64,000 nt of DNA from Burkholderiales bacterium (GTDB taxonomy: Bacteria; Pseudomonadota; Gammaproteobacteria; Burkholderiales; SG8-39), in NCBI GenBank assembly GCA_020848075.1, contig JADLAV010000013.1, positions 29,050 through 93,049 of the forward strand, given 5' to 3'. Under the pieces are notes generated by a model, which was not told the origin of the DNA, did no database searches, and saw only the letters and a list, made by a program, of their open reading frames with translations. Every line of letters starts with the position of its first letter. Within the stretch, counting starts at the first letter, position 1. Shown here piece after piece: positions 17,214-25,811 of the stretch. The position numbers and the translations under genes were made by a program.

Positions 17214-17693
17214 TCAGGCGTGCAGAACGTACTGGAGCGCGAGGTCGTAGCCGCGGCTGCCCAGGCCGCAAATCGTGCCCACGGCAATTTCGGCGAAGTA
17301 ACTGTGCCGGCGGAACGGTTCGCGCGCGTGGATGTTCGAGAGATGGACCTCGACGAACGGCACTGCGACACCCGCCAGCGCATCGCGCAACGCGACGCTG
17401 GAGTGGGTGAGGCCGCCGGGGTTGATCAGGATGAAATCGATCCCCTCGGCCGGTGCCGCCTGCACGCGGTCGACGAGATCGCCTTCGTGATTGCTCTGGA
17501 AAAAAGCGATCGCGGCGCCGGCGGCGCGCGCTGTCCGCTCCAACCGCGCATTGATCTCGGCGAGCGTCTCGCGGCCGTAGACCTCCGGCTCGCGCGTGCC
17601 GAGCAAGTTCAGGTTCGGCCCGTGGAGGACGAGGATCCGGCGTCCCGGCGCCTCGCGCCGCCCGCTCCGCGGCCTGGTTCTACCCCTCGCCAT
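17214..17693 (-). CDS. aroQ: 3-dehydroquinate dehydratase, type II
   Basis: 159 residues. Conserved motifs are [21 protein letters not shown] with the catalytic Tyr in [48 protein letters not shown] and a GYDLAL end. It makes 3-dehydroshikimate in the shikimate pathway. The N-terminus has a 19-residue Arg-rich extension absent from most homologues, so the true start may be a few codons inside. The 73-nt gap to tlpA is less GC-rich and could hold the promoter of the aroQ-accBC run. Confidence 0.92.
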   Translation of the reverse strand: MARGRTRPRSGRREAPGRRILVLHGPNLNLLGTREPEVYGRETLAEINARLERTARAAGAAIAFFQSNHEGDLVDRVQAAPAEGIDFILINPGGLTHSSVALRDALAGVAVPFVEVHLSNIHAREPFRRHSYFAEIAVGTICGLGSRGYDLALQYVLHA

Positions 17694-17766
17694 GGGCCGC
17701 GAGTTTGCCGCAGTTCGCGGCAGATGTCCAACTTTTAGCGATAATTTCGCCGCAGTCCAGGGGTCA

Positions 17767-18312
17767 TCATCCCAGGAGCGGCTCGAGGACCGCTTTCAGT
17801 TGATCCTCGGTCATCGCGCCCAGATGCGTCTGGACGAGCCTTCCGCTCCGGTCCAGAACCAGGGTGAATGGCAGCGCGCCCGACTTGTTACCGAGCCCCC
17901 GCGAGAGCTCGATCGCCTCGAAACCACCGATGAGCGTCGGGTAAGTCATCCCGATTTCGGCTGCGTAGGCAGCGACCTTGCCGGGCTCGTCGACGGCGAT
18001 GCCCACAATCTGCACGCCGTTTGCGCCGAGCGCCCTCTGAACCCGGACCAGATCGGGAATCTCGCGACGGCATGGCGGGCACCACGTCGCCCAAAAGTTC
18101 ACCACGACGATTTTGCCCTTCCATTGGCCAATCGTCGTGATCTTCCCCCCCAAATCCGGAAACTCGGCGCGAGTGAGTGCTAACACTGCGGTGCTGCTCG
18201 CAGAATCGAGCCCGGTCCGCTGCCACTGGACGAGAACACCGGCGGCGAGGGCGGCAAGCGCGACTGCAGCGACCAGGGCAGCGGTCAGCGCGCGGGATGC
18301 CCCTGGGCTCAC
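17767..18312 (-). CDS. TlpA/ResA-like membrane-anchored thioredoxin
   Basis: 181 residues. Residues 10-28 form an uncleaved N-terminal membrane anchor. The thioredoxin fold follows, with active site WCPPC (Cys78 and Cys81) in [19 protein letters not shown], and the cis-Pro loop in [12 protein letters not shown]. Proteins of this kind reduce disulfides in the periplasm, for instance during cytochrome c maturation. The nucleotidyltransferase-like gene ends 6 nt before its start, so the two are co-transcribed. Confidence 0.9.
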   Translation of the reverse strand: MSPGASRALTAALVAAVALAALAAGVLVQWQRTGLDSASSTAVLALTRAEFPDLGGKITTIGQWKGKIVVVNFWATWCPPCRREIPDLVRVQRALGANGVQIVGIAVDEPGKVAAYAAEIGMTYPTLIGGFEAIELSRGLGNKSGALPFTLVLDRSGRLVQTHLGAMTEDQLKAVLEPLLG

Positions 18313-18318
18313 GGGCGG

Positions 18319-18897
18319 CTACCCCCCGCCCGCGACCATGGCGGATACCGCGCCGATGCCGGCACGCGCGATCGGCCTGCCGCCGGGAGAGGCTTTCAGG
18401 GCGCTCCGCTCGTCCTTGGCCGCATGGACCGCCAAAGTCAGCGGAACGCCGTCCCACTCGAGCCGCAGCACCTGGACCTCGCGGGGCTCGTCGCCGCAAT
18501 AGCGGCGCAGTTCGCTCAGCTCGTAGGGCACCTTGCGATTGAGCAGAAACAGCTCGAGGCCCTTCCGGTCGTCCGTGAAGAGCTGCAGATCGATATCGGA
18601 ATATCGGCTCGCCGTGCCCTTGAGCACCGGGCCGGTCAGATACGGGTTGAACGACGCGAGCCCTCGCATCACGCCGAGCGCGATCGCGCGCAGCTCCTGC
18701 AACCGCGAGCGGCTCTCCTCGCCCTGGTACAGGGCGAGATAGGCGAGCAGCTCCGCTTCGACCTCCTCGTTCGTGGGCAGTGACTGGGTGTCGAACGCGC
18801 CCAGCTGCCGCGCGGCCTTGCGCTTGGCGGTCGCGAAGTCCTCCACGCCGTCCTCGGCCATGATGCGAGCCGCGGCGGCTGCGATCCGTGCGCGCAT
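18319..18897 (-). CDS. Nucleotidyltransferase-like protein of unknown function
   Basis: About 192 residues from the ATG at 18897; an ATG at 18948 is the alternative. The N-terminal helix bundle reads RIAAAAARIMAEDGVEDFATAKRKAARQLG, followed by a stretch with LTGPVLKGTASRYSDIDLQLF. The G-S/T-(x)n-D-I-D pattern is that of the polymerase beta-type nucleotidyltransferase fold, and a further acidic strand is LRLEWDGVPLTLAV. Proteins like this stand beside mpl in many betaproteobacteria, and I know of no assigned substrate. It is divergent from mpl and leads into tlpA. Confidence 0.65.
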   Translation of the reverse strand: MRARIAAAAARIMAEDGVEDFATAKRKAARQLGAFDTQSLPTNEEVEAELLAYLALYQGEESRSRLQELRAIALGVMRGLASFNPYLTGPVLKGTASRYSDIDLQLFTDDRKGLELFLLNRKVPYELSELRRYCGDEPREVQVLRLEWDGVPLTLAVHAAKDERSALKASPGGRPIARAGIGAVSAMVAGGG

Positions 18898-19114
18898 GAG
18901 GGAATGCCTCGGCTTGTTGTCGCGGGGAATCCGACTCGGGCGGGACATGACGGGGATGGCGGCGAGGATGGCGGCGGAGATCGCAGCGGAATCTCGGCGA
19001 ATGCTGCTCAGGCACCCGCTGGGGACACGGAATCTTACCTCAGCGCGCGCACGCCGACGGCGGGCTGCCTGCCCGCCAGCCCGGTCGACCGTGCGATCGG
19101 CCATCCGGCCCGGC

Positions 19115-19120
19115 TACAAT
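19115..19120 (+). promoter_or_regulatory. -10 hexamer of mpl, nearly leaderless
   Basis: TACAAT lies only 8 nt before the mpl ATG at 19129, so transcription would begin at about the start codon. No Shine-Dalgarno sequence can be seen between them, which agrees with a leaderless message. The -35 side is weak. Confidence 0.4.
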
Positions 19121-19128
19121 CCGCGCCG

Positions 19129-20484
19129 ATGCATCTGCACATCCTCGGAATCTGCGGCACGTTCATGGCCGGTGTCGCGGTGCTCGCGCGAGCCGCCGGC
19201 CACCGTGTCACGGGCTGCGACGCCAACGTGTATCCGCCGATGAGCGATCAGCTGCGCGCGGCCGGCATCGACCTCGTCGAGGGTTATTCCGCCGACCAAA
19301 TCGCGATCGGTCCGGACCTCTGGGTGGTCGGCAACGTCGTCACCCGCGGCAATCCGCTGATGGAAGCGATCCTGGAATGCGGCGCCCCGTATGCGTCCGG
19401 ACCGGAGTGGCTGGCGGAGCACGTGCTCGCAGGGCGCTGGGTGCTGGCGGTCGCCGGAACGCACGGCAAGACCACCACCGCGGCGATGCTCGCGTGGATT
19501 CTCGAGCACGCCGGACGCCGCCCCGGTTTTCTCGTCGGTGGCATGCCGCAGAACTTCGGCGTGTCGGCACGGCTCGGCGAGGCCCCCCTCTTCGTGATCG
19601 AGGCCGACGAGTACGACACGGCGTTCTTCGACAAGCGCTCGAAGTTCGTCCACTACCGGTCGCGCACGGTGGTGCTGAACAACCTCGAGTACGACCACGC
19701 GGACATTTTTCCAGACCTCGGCGCGATCGAGACGCAGTTCCATCACCTGGTGCGCACGATCCCGGGCAACGGGTTGATCGTCGCGAACGCTGCGGACGCG
19801 GCGCTCGCACGCGTGCTCGCGCGCGGCTGCTGGACTCCGGTCGCGCGATTCGGGGCCGGCGGCGATTGGACCGCCGAGGTGCTCGATGCGTATCGTTTCG
19901 CGGTGTCGCACCAGGGGCGGGTCGCGGCGACCGTCGACTGGCATCTCGCCGGCGCGTTCAACCGGGCGAACGCGCTTGCGGCGATCGCGGCTGCGCACCA
20001 CGCGGGCGTGTCGCCCGCGGCCGCGGCCGCGGCGCTCGCCGGGTTCCGCAACGTCAAGCGGCGAATGGAAGTGCGCGGCAGCGTGCGCGGTGTGACGGTG
20101 TACGACGATTTTGCGCACCATCCCACGGCCATCGAAGCGACGATCGCGGGGTTGCGCGAACGCGTGGACGGCGCGCGCATCCTCGCCGTGCTCGAGCCGC
20201 GGTCGAACACGATGAAACTCGGCGTGATGAAGGATCGCCTTGCCGCGAGCCTGGCCGGGGCGGACCGCGTCTTCTGCTACACCGGCCAGCTCGGCTGGGA
20301 CCCGGTCCCGGCGCTCGCCCCGCTTGGCGCGCGGGCGAGCTGCCACGCCGATCTGGCGGGTCTCGTCGCGGGCATCGCCGCCGAGTCGCGCCCCGGCGAC
20401 CATGTGCTCGTCATGAGCAATGGCGGCTTCGGCGGCATCCATGCTCGGCTCCTTGCGCGGCTCGCCGAGACGCCCGGGCCATGA
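19129..20484 (+). CDS. mpl: UDP-N-acetylmuramate:L-alanyl-gamma-D-glutamyl-meso-diaminopimelate ligase
   Basis: 451 residues, the usual Mpl length. Mur ligase features: MHLHILGICGTFMAG at the nucleotide-binding N-terminus, ATP-binding AGTHGKTTTAAML (109-121), EADEYDTAFFDKRSKF, NNLEYDHADIF, and YDDFAHHPTAI at the start of the third domain. Mpl recycles murein tripeptide by joining it to UDP-MurNAc. It overlaps the esterase gene by ATGA. Confidence 0.95.
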   Translation: MHLHILGICGTFMAGVAVLARAAGHRVTGCDANVYPPMSDQLRAAGIDLVEGYSADQIAIGPDLWVVGNVVTRGNPLMEAILECGAPYASGPEWLAEHVLAGRWVLAVAGTHGKTTTAAMLAWILEHAGRRPGFLVGGMPQNFGVSARLGEAPLFVIEADEYDTAFFDKRSKFVHYRSRTVVLNNLEYDHADIFPDLGAIETQFHHLVRTIPGNGLIVANAADAALARVLARGCWTPVARFGAGGDWTAEVLDAYRFAVSHQGRVAATVDWHLAGAFNRANALAAIAAAHHAGVSPAAAAAALAGFRNVKRRMEVRGSVRGVTVYDDFAHHPTAIEATIAGLRERVDGARILAVLEPRSNTMKLGVMKDRLAASLAGADRVFCYTGQLGWDPVPALAPLGARASCHADLAGLVAGIAAESRPGDHVLVMSNGGFGGIHARLLARLAETPGP

Positions 20485-21083
20485 TGATCTATCTCCACGG
20501 CTTCAACAGCTCGCCGCAGTCGCACAAGGCGCAGGTGTTGGCAGCCGAGATGGCGCGGCGCGGGCTCGCGGACCGGTTCCTCTGCCCGGCGCTGCCGCAT
20601 CGCCCGCGCGCTGCCATCGCGCTGGTCGAGCGTGAGCTCGCGCGCCATCCAGCCGGCGCGGTGACGCTCGTGGGGAGCTCCCTCGGCGGGTTCTACGCGA
20701 CCGCGCTCGCCGAGCGCCGCGGGGCGCGCGCCGTGCTGCTCAACCCCGCGGTCAGGCCGCAGGCCGATCTCGAGAGCTACCTCGGCGTGCAGCGCAACCT
20801 GTACACGGGCGAAGCGTACGAGCTCACCCGGGCGCACCTCGACGAGTGGCGCGCGCTCGAGGTCACCGCGATCCATCCCGAGCGCTACCTCTTGATCGTC
20901 GAGACCGGCGACGAACTGCTCGACTATCGCATCGCGCTCGCCAAGTACCGCGGCGCGCGCCAGATCGTCGTCGAGGGCGGCGACCACACGCTCGCGAGCT
21001 TCGCGCGGCACCTCCCCGCGATTTTCGCGTTCGCGGGTCTCGACGCAGCGGACGCCTCGGCCTCCGCGCAGCGCCGGTTATAA
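20481..21083 (+). CDS. YqiA-type alpha/beta hydrolase (esterase)
   Basis: 200 residues. The hydrolase core shows MIYLHGFNSSPQS (oxyanion region), nucleophile elbow GSSLGG with Ser67, an Asp within the VETGDELLDY segment and the catalytic His in EGGDHTLASF. YqiA hydrolyses short acyl esters in vitro; the physiological substrate is unknown. Its ATG overlaps the mpl stop (ATGA), so the two are coupled. Confidence 0.88.
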   Translation: MMIYLHGFNSSPQSHKAQVLAAEMARRGLADRFLCPALPHRPRAAIALVERELARHPAGAVTLVGSSLGGFYATALAERRGARAVLLNPAVRPQADLESYLGVQRNLYTGEAYELTRAHLDEWRALEVTAIHPERYLLIVETGDELLDYRIALAKYRGARQIVVEGGDHTLASFARHLPAIFAFAGLDAADASASAQRRL

Positions 21084-21084
21084 T
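21079..21084 (+). promoter_or_regulatory. Consensus -10 (TATAAT) for the RNase II family gene
   Basis: A perfect TATAAT overlaps the stop codon of the esterase gene and lies 78 nt before the ATG at 21162. It suggests that the nuclease gene can be transcribed independently of mpl. Confidence 0.45.
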
Positions 21085-21161
21085 CCCGCCTCCCTTCCGG
21101 TCGCGATCGCGACCAGTCGTTTCCCACTGCCCGAAGACCGCCGAGGCGCGTCCTGCCGATC

Positions 21162-23111
21162 ATGAACGTCTTGTACGAAGAGGACGGATCCTTCAAGGTC
21201 GGCGCCGTCCGCACCGAGACCGAGGCCTCGGTGCACGTCGAGGCGGTCTCGGGCAAGCGCACGAAGGTGAAGCGCGCAAACCTGCTGCTTGCATTCGAGG
21301 GGAGCGGGGAGGGAAATGATCGGAAAAAGGGCGGCGGGGAAAAAGGCGGCGCGGGGAAGAATGGAGGCGCGGCCGGCGAGCCGGGGCTCGCCGATTTCCT
21401 CGAGCGGGCGCATGCGCTCGCCGAGGAGATCGACGTCGACTTCCTGTGGCAGGTGTGCGGTCCGGATGAGTTCGGCTTCGGGACGCTTGCCGGGGAGTAC
21501 TTCGGTCGGGCGCCGACGCCCGTCGAGGCGGCCGGCGTGCTCCTCCGGTTGCACTCGGCGCCGATCTATTTCCATCGCAAGGGGAAGGGCCGGTTCAGGG
21601 CGGCCCCGCGGGAAACCCTCGCGGCGGCGCTCGCCGGTTTGGAGAGGAAGCGGCGCCAGGCCGAGCAGATTGCCGCGTGGGTCGAGGGTCTGAAGCAGTC
21701 GGAACTGCCCGAGGCCTTCGGCCCGCTCCTGCCGCAGCTTCTCTACCGGCCCGACCGCAACCGCATCGAGACGAAGGCGCTCGAGCAGGCCTGCGAGGAG
21801 ACCGGGCTCACCGCGCCCAAGCTGCTCGCGCGCTGTGGCGCCCTCCCCTCCAGCCACGACTACCATCTTGGGCGATTTCTCGTCGAGCACTTCCCGCACG
21901 GGACCGCTTTTCCGGACCTCCTCGTTCCGGAGCCGCCGGCCGATCTGCCGCAGGCGGAGGTACAGGCATTCAGCCTGGACGACGGGGCGACGACCGAGAT
22001 CGACGATGCGTTCTCGGTGACCTGGCTGAGCGACCGCGTGGCGCGCGTCGGCATTCACATCGCCGCGCCCACCCTCGGGTTCGCGCCCGGCTCGGAGACC
22101 GACGAGGTGGCGCGCGCGCGGCTCTCGACGGTCTACATGCCCGGCGCCAAGATCACGATGCTCCCCCCGGCCGTGATCGAGCGCTACACGCTCGCCGAGG
22201 CGCGCGTGTGCCCGGCGGTCTCGCTCTACATCGACATCGATGGCGAGAGCGCGGAGGTGCGCGGCCAGGCGACGAGGATCGAGCGTGTGCCGATCGCGGC
22301 CAACCTGCGCCATCACGAGGTCGATGCGCTGAACGAGCGCTTCGCGGCCGGCGACCACGGCCCGAACGGCCATTTCGTGCCCGAGCTATGGCTGCTCTAC
22401 CGGGTTGCGCTTGTGCTCGAGGCCGGGCGCGGCAAGGATCAGCGGGCGGGCGCCGAGCGGGTCGAGTACAGCTTCCACGTCGAGGATGATCGCGTGACCA
22501 TCGCCGAGCGCAGGCGCGGCGCGCCGCTCGACAAGCTTCTTGCCGAGCTGATGATTCTCGCGAACCGCACCTGGGGCCGGTTGCTCGACGACCGCGGCGT
22601 GCCCGCGATCTACCGCGCACAGGGCCCCGCGAGCCGTGTGCGCATGACCACCGCAGCCGCGGAGCACGAGGGGCTCGGGGTGAGCCACTATGCCTGGTCG
22701 ACGTCGCCGCTGCGTCGCTACGTGGATCTCGTGAATCAGTGGCAGCTCGTCGCCGCGCTCCGCGGCGAGACCCCGCCCTTCCCCGGCGGGTCCGAGCGCC
22801 TGCTTGCCGCGCTGCGCGATTTCGAGCTCACCTACGCGGCCTACGATGAGTTTCAGCGCCACATGGAGCACTATTGGTGCCTCCGCTGGCTGTTGCAGGA
22901 GGGCGTGCGCTTGGCGGAGGCCACGGTCGTGCGGGAGAATCTCGTGAAGTTCGCCCGGCTTCCGCTCTACGTGCGCGTGCCGTCGCTCCCCGAGCTTGCG
23001 CCCGGGACGGCGGTCACCATCGAGGTGGCGGACGTCGATCTGATTGACACCCAGGTGCGATGCGTCTATAAGAGGCCCGAACGACAAGAATCAGCATTAA
23101 GTAATGGCTAA
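21162..23111 (+). CDS. RNase II family 3'-5' exoribonuclease
   Basis: 649 residues. The N-terminal third is divergent and holds a Gly/Lys-rich linker (about 48-72). The catalytic RNB domain begins near 270 with FSLDDGATTEIDDAFSV, where the Asp cluster binds Mg. The YAWSTSPLRRYVDLVNQWQ motif (about 500-520) is diagnostic. The C-terminal beta-barrel part is short and no full S1 domain is evident. The layout matches the RNB proteins that precede tonB and mtgA in betaproteobacteria, and not E. coli RNase R. Role: RNA turnover. Confidence 0.88.
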   Translation: MNVLYEEDGSFKVGAVRTETEASVHVEAVSGKRTKVKRANLLLAFEGSGEGNDRKKGGGEKGGAGKNGGAAGEPGLADFLERAHALAEEIDVDFLWQVCGPDEFGFGTLAGEYFGRAPTPVEAAGVLLRLHSAPIYFHRKGKGRFRAAPRETLAAALAGLERKRRQAEQIAAWVEGLKQSELPEAFGPLLPQLLYRPDRNRIETKALEQACEETGLTAPKLLARCGALPSSHDYHLGRFLVEHFPHGTAFPDLLVPEPPADLPQAEVQAFSLDDGATTEIDDAFSVTWLSDRVARVGIHIAAPTLGFAPGSETDEVARARLSTVYMPGAKITMLPPAVIERYTLAEARVCPAVSLYIDIDGESAEVRGQATRIERVPIAANLRHHEVDALNERFAAGDHGPNGHFVPELWLLYRVALVLEAGRGKDQRAGAERVEYSFHVEDDRVTIAERRRGAPLDKLLAELMILANRTWGRLLDDRGVPAIYRAQGPASRVRMTTAAAEHEGLGVSHYAWSTSPLRRYVDLVNQWQLVAALRGETPPFPGGSERLLAALRDFELTYAAYDEFQRHMEHYWCLRWLLQEGVRLAEATVVRENLVKFARLPLYVRVPSLPELAPGTAVTIEVADVDLIDTQVRCVYKRPERQESALSNG

Positions 23112-23144
23112 AGCTCGCTGATTTTACAGATGTTCTAGAGCAAC

Positions 23145-24035
23145 GTGCAGGTCGTCTTGGACTATCCGCAGGCACCGCAGCCGTCGGCTAATCCGCTGGT
23201 TGCCGCGGTCGTCGTGTCGATCGTCGTGCACGCGGTCGCGCTGTCGCTCAATTTCAAGCTTCCGGGCGGTGGACGGCTCAAGCCCCAGCCGCAGACGCTC
23301 GACGTCGTGCTCGTCAACAGCAAGACGAAATCTGCGCCCGAGAAGCCGCAGGTGCTCGCGCAGGCGAACCTCGACGCCGGCGGCAACGTCGAGGCGGATC
23401 GGACCCCGAAGACGACCATGCCAGTGCTCCGCGAGGAGCGCGACGGCAACGATCTCCGACAGGCCCGCAGGCGCGTGGCCGACCTCGAGGCGAAGAGCCG
23501 CCAGCTCATGAACCGCCTGCACGCGCAGAAGGCGGCGGTCGTCACCGAGCCGGCGAAGCCCGAGCCCGCGCCGGTGCGCGAGCCGCCGCAGCCGTCGGGA
23601 ATCGATCTCGCCAATACGGCGCTCGCGCTCGCCCGCATGGAGGCGCAGGTCGCCCGGCAGAACGAGGAGTACGCGAAGCGCCCGCGCCGGCAGTTCGTGG
23701 GTGCGCGCGCGAGCGAGACCCGCTTCGCGCTCTACGTCGAAACGTGGCGGCAGAAGGTCGAGCGCGTCGGCAACCTCAACTATCCCGACGCGGCGCGGGG
23801 CCGCATCTATGGCAGCCTGCGCCTCACGGTGGCGATCAAGTCCGACGGTTCGGTCGACAGCGTCCAGGTGGACCGGCCGTCCGGGCACGACGTGCTCGAC
23901 CGCGCGGCCGAGAAGATCGTCCACCTCGCGGGGCCGTTCGCAGCGTTTCCGCCCGACATCCGGCGCGACACCGATATCCTGGTCATCACGCGCACATGGA
24001 CCTTCGCGCGCGGCGACCGGCTGTACGGGGAATGA
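23145..24035 (+). CDS. TonB-like energy transducer protein
   Basis: 296 residues. There is one N-terminal membrane anchor (about 15-35: ANPLVAAVVVSIVVHAVALS), then a charged, partly coiled-coil periplasmic region with Pro-rich segments (EPAKPEPAPVREPPQPSG), then a C-terminal TonB domain (about 205-290) with YPDAARGRIYGSLRLTVAI and VDRPSGHDVLDRAA. TonB proteins pass proton-motive energy to outer-membrane receptors, but no ExbB/ExbD gene is near, so it may serve another envelope function. The start is GTG at 23145 with no good ribosome site, 33 nt after the nuclease gene. Confidence 0.85.
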   Translation: MQVVLDYPQAPQPSANPLVAAVVVSIVVHAVALSLNFKLPGGGRLKPQPQTLDVVLVNSKTKSAPEKPQVLAQANLDAGGNVEADRTPKTTMPVLREERDGNDLRQARRRVADLEAKSRQLMNRLHAQKAAVVTEPAKPEPAPVREPPQPSGIDLANTALALARMEAQVARQNEEYAKRPRRQFVGARASETRFALYVETWRQKVERVGNLNYPDAARGRIYGSLRLTVAIKSDGSVDSVQVDRPSGHDVLDRAAEKIVHLAGPFAAFPPDIRRDTDILVITRTWTFARGDRLYGE

Positions 24036-24091
24036 CGACGCGGGCGCGCGCGCGAGCGCGCGGAGCTGCGTAAGGCGCGGCCGGCGCCAGC

Positions 24092-24796
24092 GTGAAGCCG
24101 CTTCGGTCGATCGCCAAGGCGCTCGCGTGGGCGTTCGCCGGCCTGCTCCTCGCGTTCGTCATCGTGCAGACGTGGTACGTGCTGCACATCGCCTATTGGA
24201 CGCAGTTCAACCCGCGCCGCACGAGCATCATGGAGGCCCGTCTCGAGGACCTGCGCGCGCGCAATCCCAAGGCGGACGTCCGGCACCAGTGGGTCGACTA
24301 CGATCGAATCTCGATCAACCTGAAGCGCGCGGTGATCGCCGCCGAGGACGCCAAGTTCATCGATCACGAGGGGTTCGACTGGGAAGGCATCCAGCGGGCG
24401 CTCGAGAAGAACCAGCGGCGCGGCAAGATCGTCGCCGGCGGGTCGACGATCAGCCAGCAGCTCGCCAAGAATCTCTTCCTCTCGGGCGAGCGCTCGCTGC
24501 TGCGCAAGGGACAGGAGGCGCTCATCACCGTGATGCTCGAGGCGATCATGGGCAAGCGCCGCATCCTCGAGATCTACCTCAATGTCGCGGAGTGGGGCGA
24601 CGGCGTGTTCGGCGCCGAGGCCGCCGCCCGCCACTACTTCGGGACGAGCGCGCAGGCCCTCACCCCTTGGCAGGCGGCGCGGCTCGCCGCAATGCTCCCG
24701 CGCCCCCGCTACTATGACCGCAACCGCGGCTCCGCCTATCTCGACCGGTACAGCGAGCGCATCCTCGCGCGGATGCCATCGGCCCAGGTCCCGTAG
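24092..24796 (+). CDS. mtgA: Monofunctional biosynthetic peptidoglycan transglycosylase
   Basis: 234 residues. A membrane anchor at about 13-32 is followed by a GT51 domain: AVIAAEDAKFIDHEGFDWEG with the catalytic Glu, IVAGGSTISQQLAKNLFLS, LEIYLNVAEWGDGVFGAEAA and a RLAAMLPRPRYYDRN end. It polymerises lipid II into glycan strands. The start is GTG at 24092. In related betaproteobacteria aroE separates tonB from mtgA, but here only 56 nt do. Confidence 0.95.
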   Translation: MKPLRSIAKALAWAFAGLLLAFVIVQTWYVLHIAYWTQFNPRRTSIMEARLEDLRARNPKADVRHQWVDYDRISINLKRAVIAAEDAKFIDHEGFDWEGIQRALEKNQRRGKIVAGGSTISQQLAKNLFLSGERSLLRKGQEALITVMLEAIMGKRRILEIYLNVAEWGDGVFGAEAAARHYFGTSAQALTPWQAARLAAMLPRPRYYDRNRGSAYLDRYSERILARMPSAQVP

Positions 24797-24817
24797 CGGG
24801 CCCTGGCGCCGCATCTC

Positions 24818-25636
24818 CTACACTTCGTGGACCGGTCCGCGGATGATGTAGCCCCCCGACTTCTCGTCGCGCTCCAGCTGGAGGAGGTTTCGCTTCTGGG
24901 CGTCCTCGAGGAGCTTCGAGAATGACCGATAGCCGTAGTACGATTCGTTGAACCCCGGCATCCGGCGCTTGAGCGCCTGCTTCACCGCCGAGCCCCAGAG
25001 CTTCTCCTCCTCGCCGCGCTCGCTGAGCAGCGCCTCGACGGTCTTCGCGACGAGGCCGAGCGCCTCTTCGGGCTTGCCGCCTTCTTCCTTCGGCTCGGGT
25101 TTGCGCTCGCCTTCCCCGGCGACGGGCTCCTTGCGCCGCGCGCGCTTCGGCGCCTTCTCGCCGCGGACGAGGTCGTCGTAGTAGATGAACTCGTCGCAGT
25201 TCGAGATCAGCAGGTCCGAGGTCGACTTCTTCACCCCGATGCCGATCACTTCCTTGTTGTTCTCGCGCAGCTTCGAGACGAGCGGCGAGAAGTCCGAGTC
25301 ACCGCTGATGATCACGAACGTGTCGACGTGCGGCTTCGTGTAGCAGAGGTCGAGGGCGTCCACCACCATGCGGATGTCGGCGGAGTTCTTGCCGGATTGC
25401 CGCACGTGCGGCACCTCAACGAGTTCGAACGCCGCCAGATGCATCGAGCTCTTGAATTCCTTGTAGCGCTCCCAATCGCAGTAGGCGCGCTTCACCACGA
25501 TGCTGCCCTTCAGCAGCAGCCGCTCGAGCACCTTGCCGATGTCGAACTTCTCGTACTTCGCCTCGCGGACGCCGAGCGCGATGTTCTCGAAGTCGCAGAA
25601 GAGGGCCATGTTGTTGTCGTCTGGGGGATTGGGCAT
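24818..25636 (-). CDS. NYN (PIN-like) nuclease-fold protein with C-terminal OST-HTH/LOTUS domain
   Basis: 272 residues. The NYN domain (10-155) has FCDFENIALG with the first acidic residue, NSADIRMVVDALDL, and FVIISGDSDFSPL, giving the PIN/NYN acidic set. A charged Lys/Glu/Pro linker spans about 160-190. The C-terminal part (200-270) has GSAVKQALKRRMPGFN, YGYRSFSKLLEDA and GGYIIRGP, which is the OST-HTH (LOTUS) RNA-binding fold. This pairing is known in bacteria as a probable RNA-directed nuclease, with no established target. It stands 175 nt downstream of the MFS gene on the same strand and is convergent with mtgA. Confidence 0.88.
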   Translation of the reverse strand: MPNPPDDNNMALFCDFENIALGVREAKYEKFDIGKVLERLLLKGSIVVKRAYCDWERYKEFKSSMHLAAFELVEVPHVRQSGKNSADIRMVVDALDLCYTKPHVDTFVIISGDSDFSPLVSKLRENNKEVIGIGVKKSTSDLLISNCDEFIYYDDLVRGEKAPKRARRKEPVAGEGERKPEPKEEGGKPEEALGLVAKTVEALLSERGEEEKLWGSAVKQALKRRMPGFNESYYGYRSFSKLLEDAQKRNLLQLERDEKSGGYIIRGPVHEV

Positions 25637-25811
25637 CAGCGCTCCTACCGTGCGTCGCGGCGCCGCCGCGTCGGGCGGGGCGCAGGATCCGGGAAGCCGC
25701 GATTATCCGCGCAATCGCCGGCCGGCGCTCCCCACATCGGAGCGCGCCGTGGCAGCGCGACGGAAAACGCAGAAATCCGTGGTCGGGCGGTGCTCCCCGC
25801 GCATCGACCTG

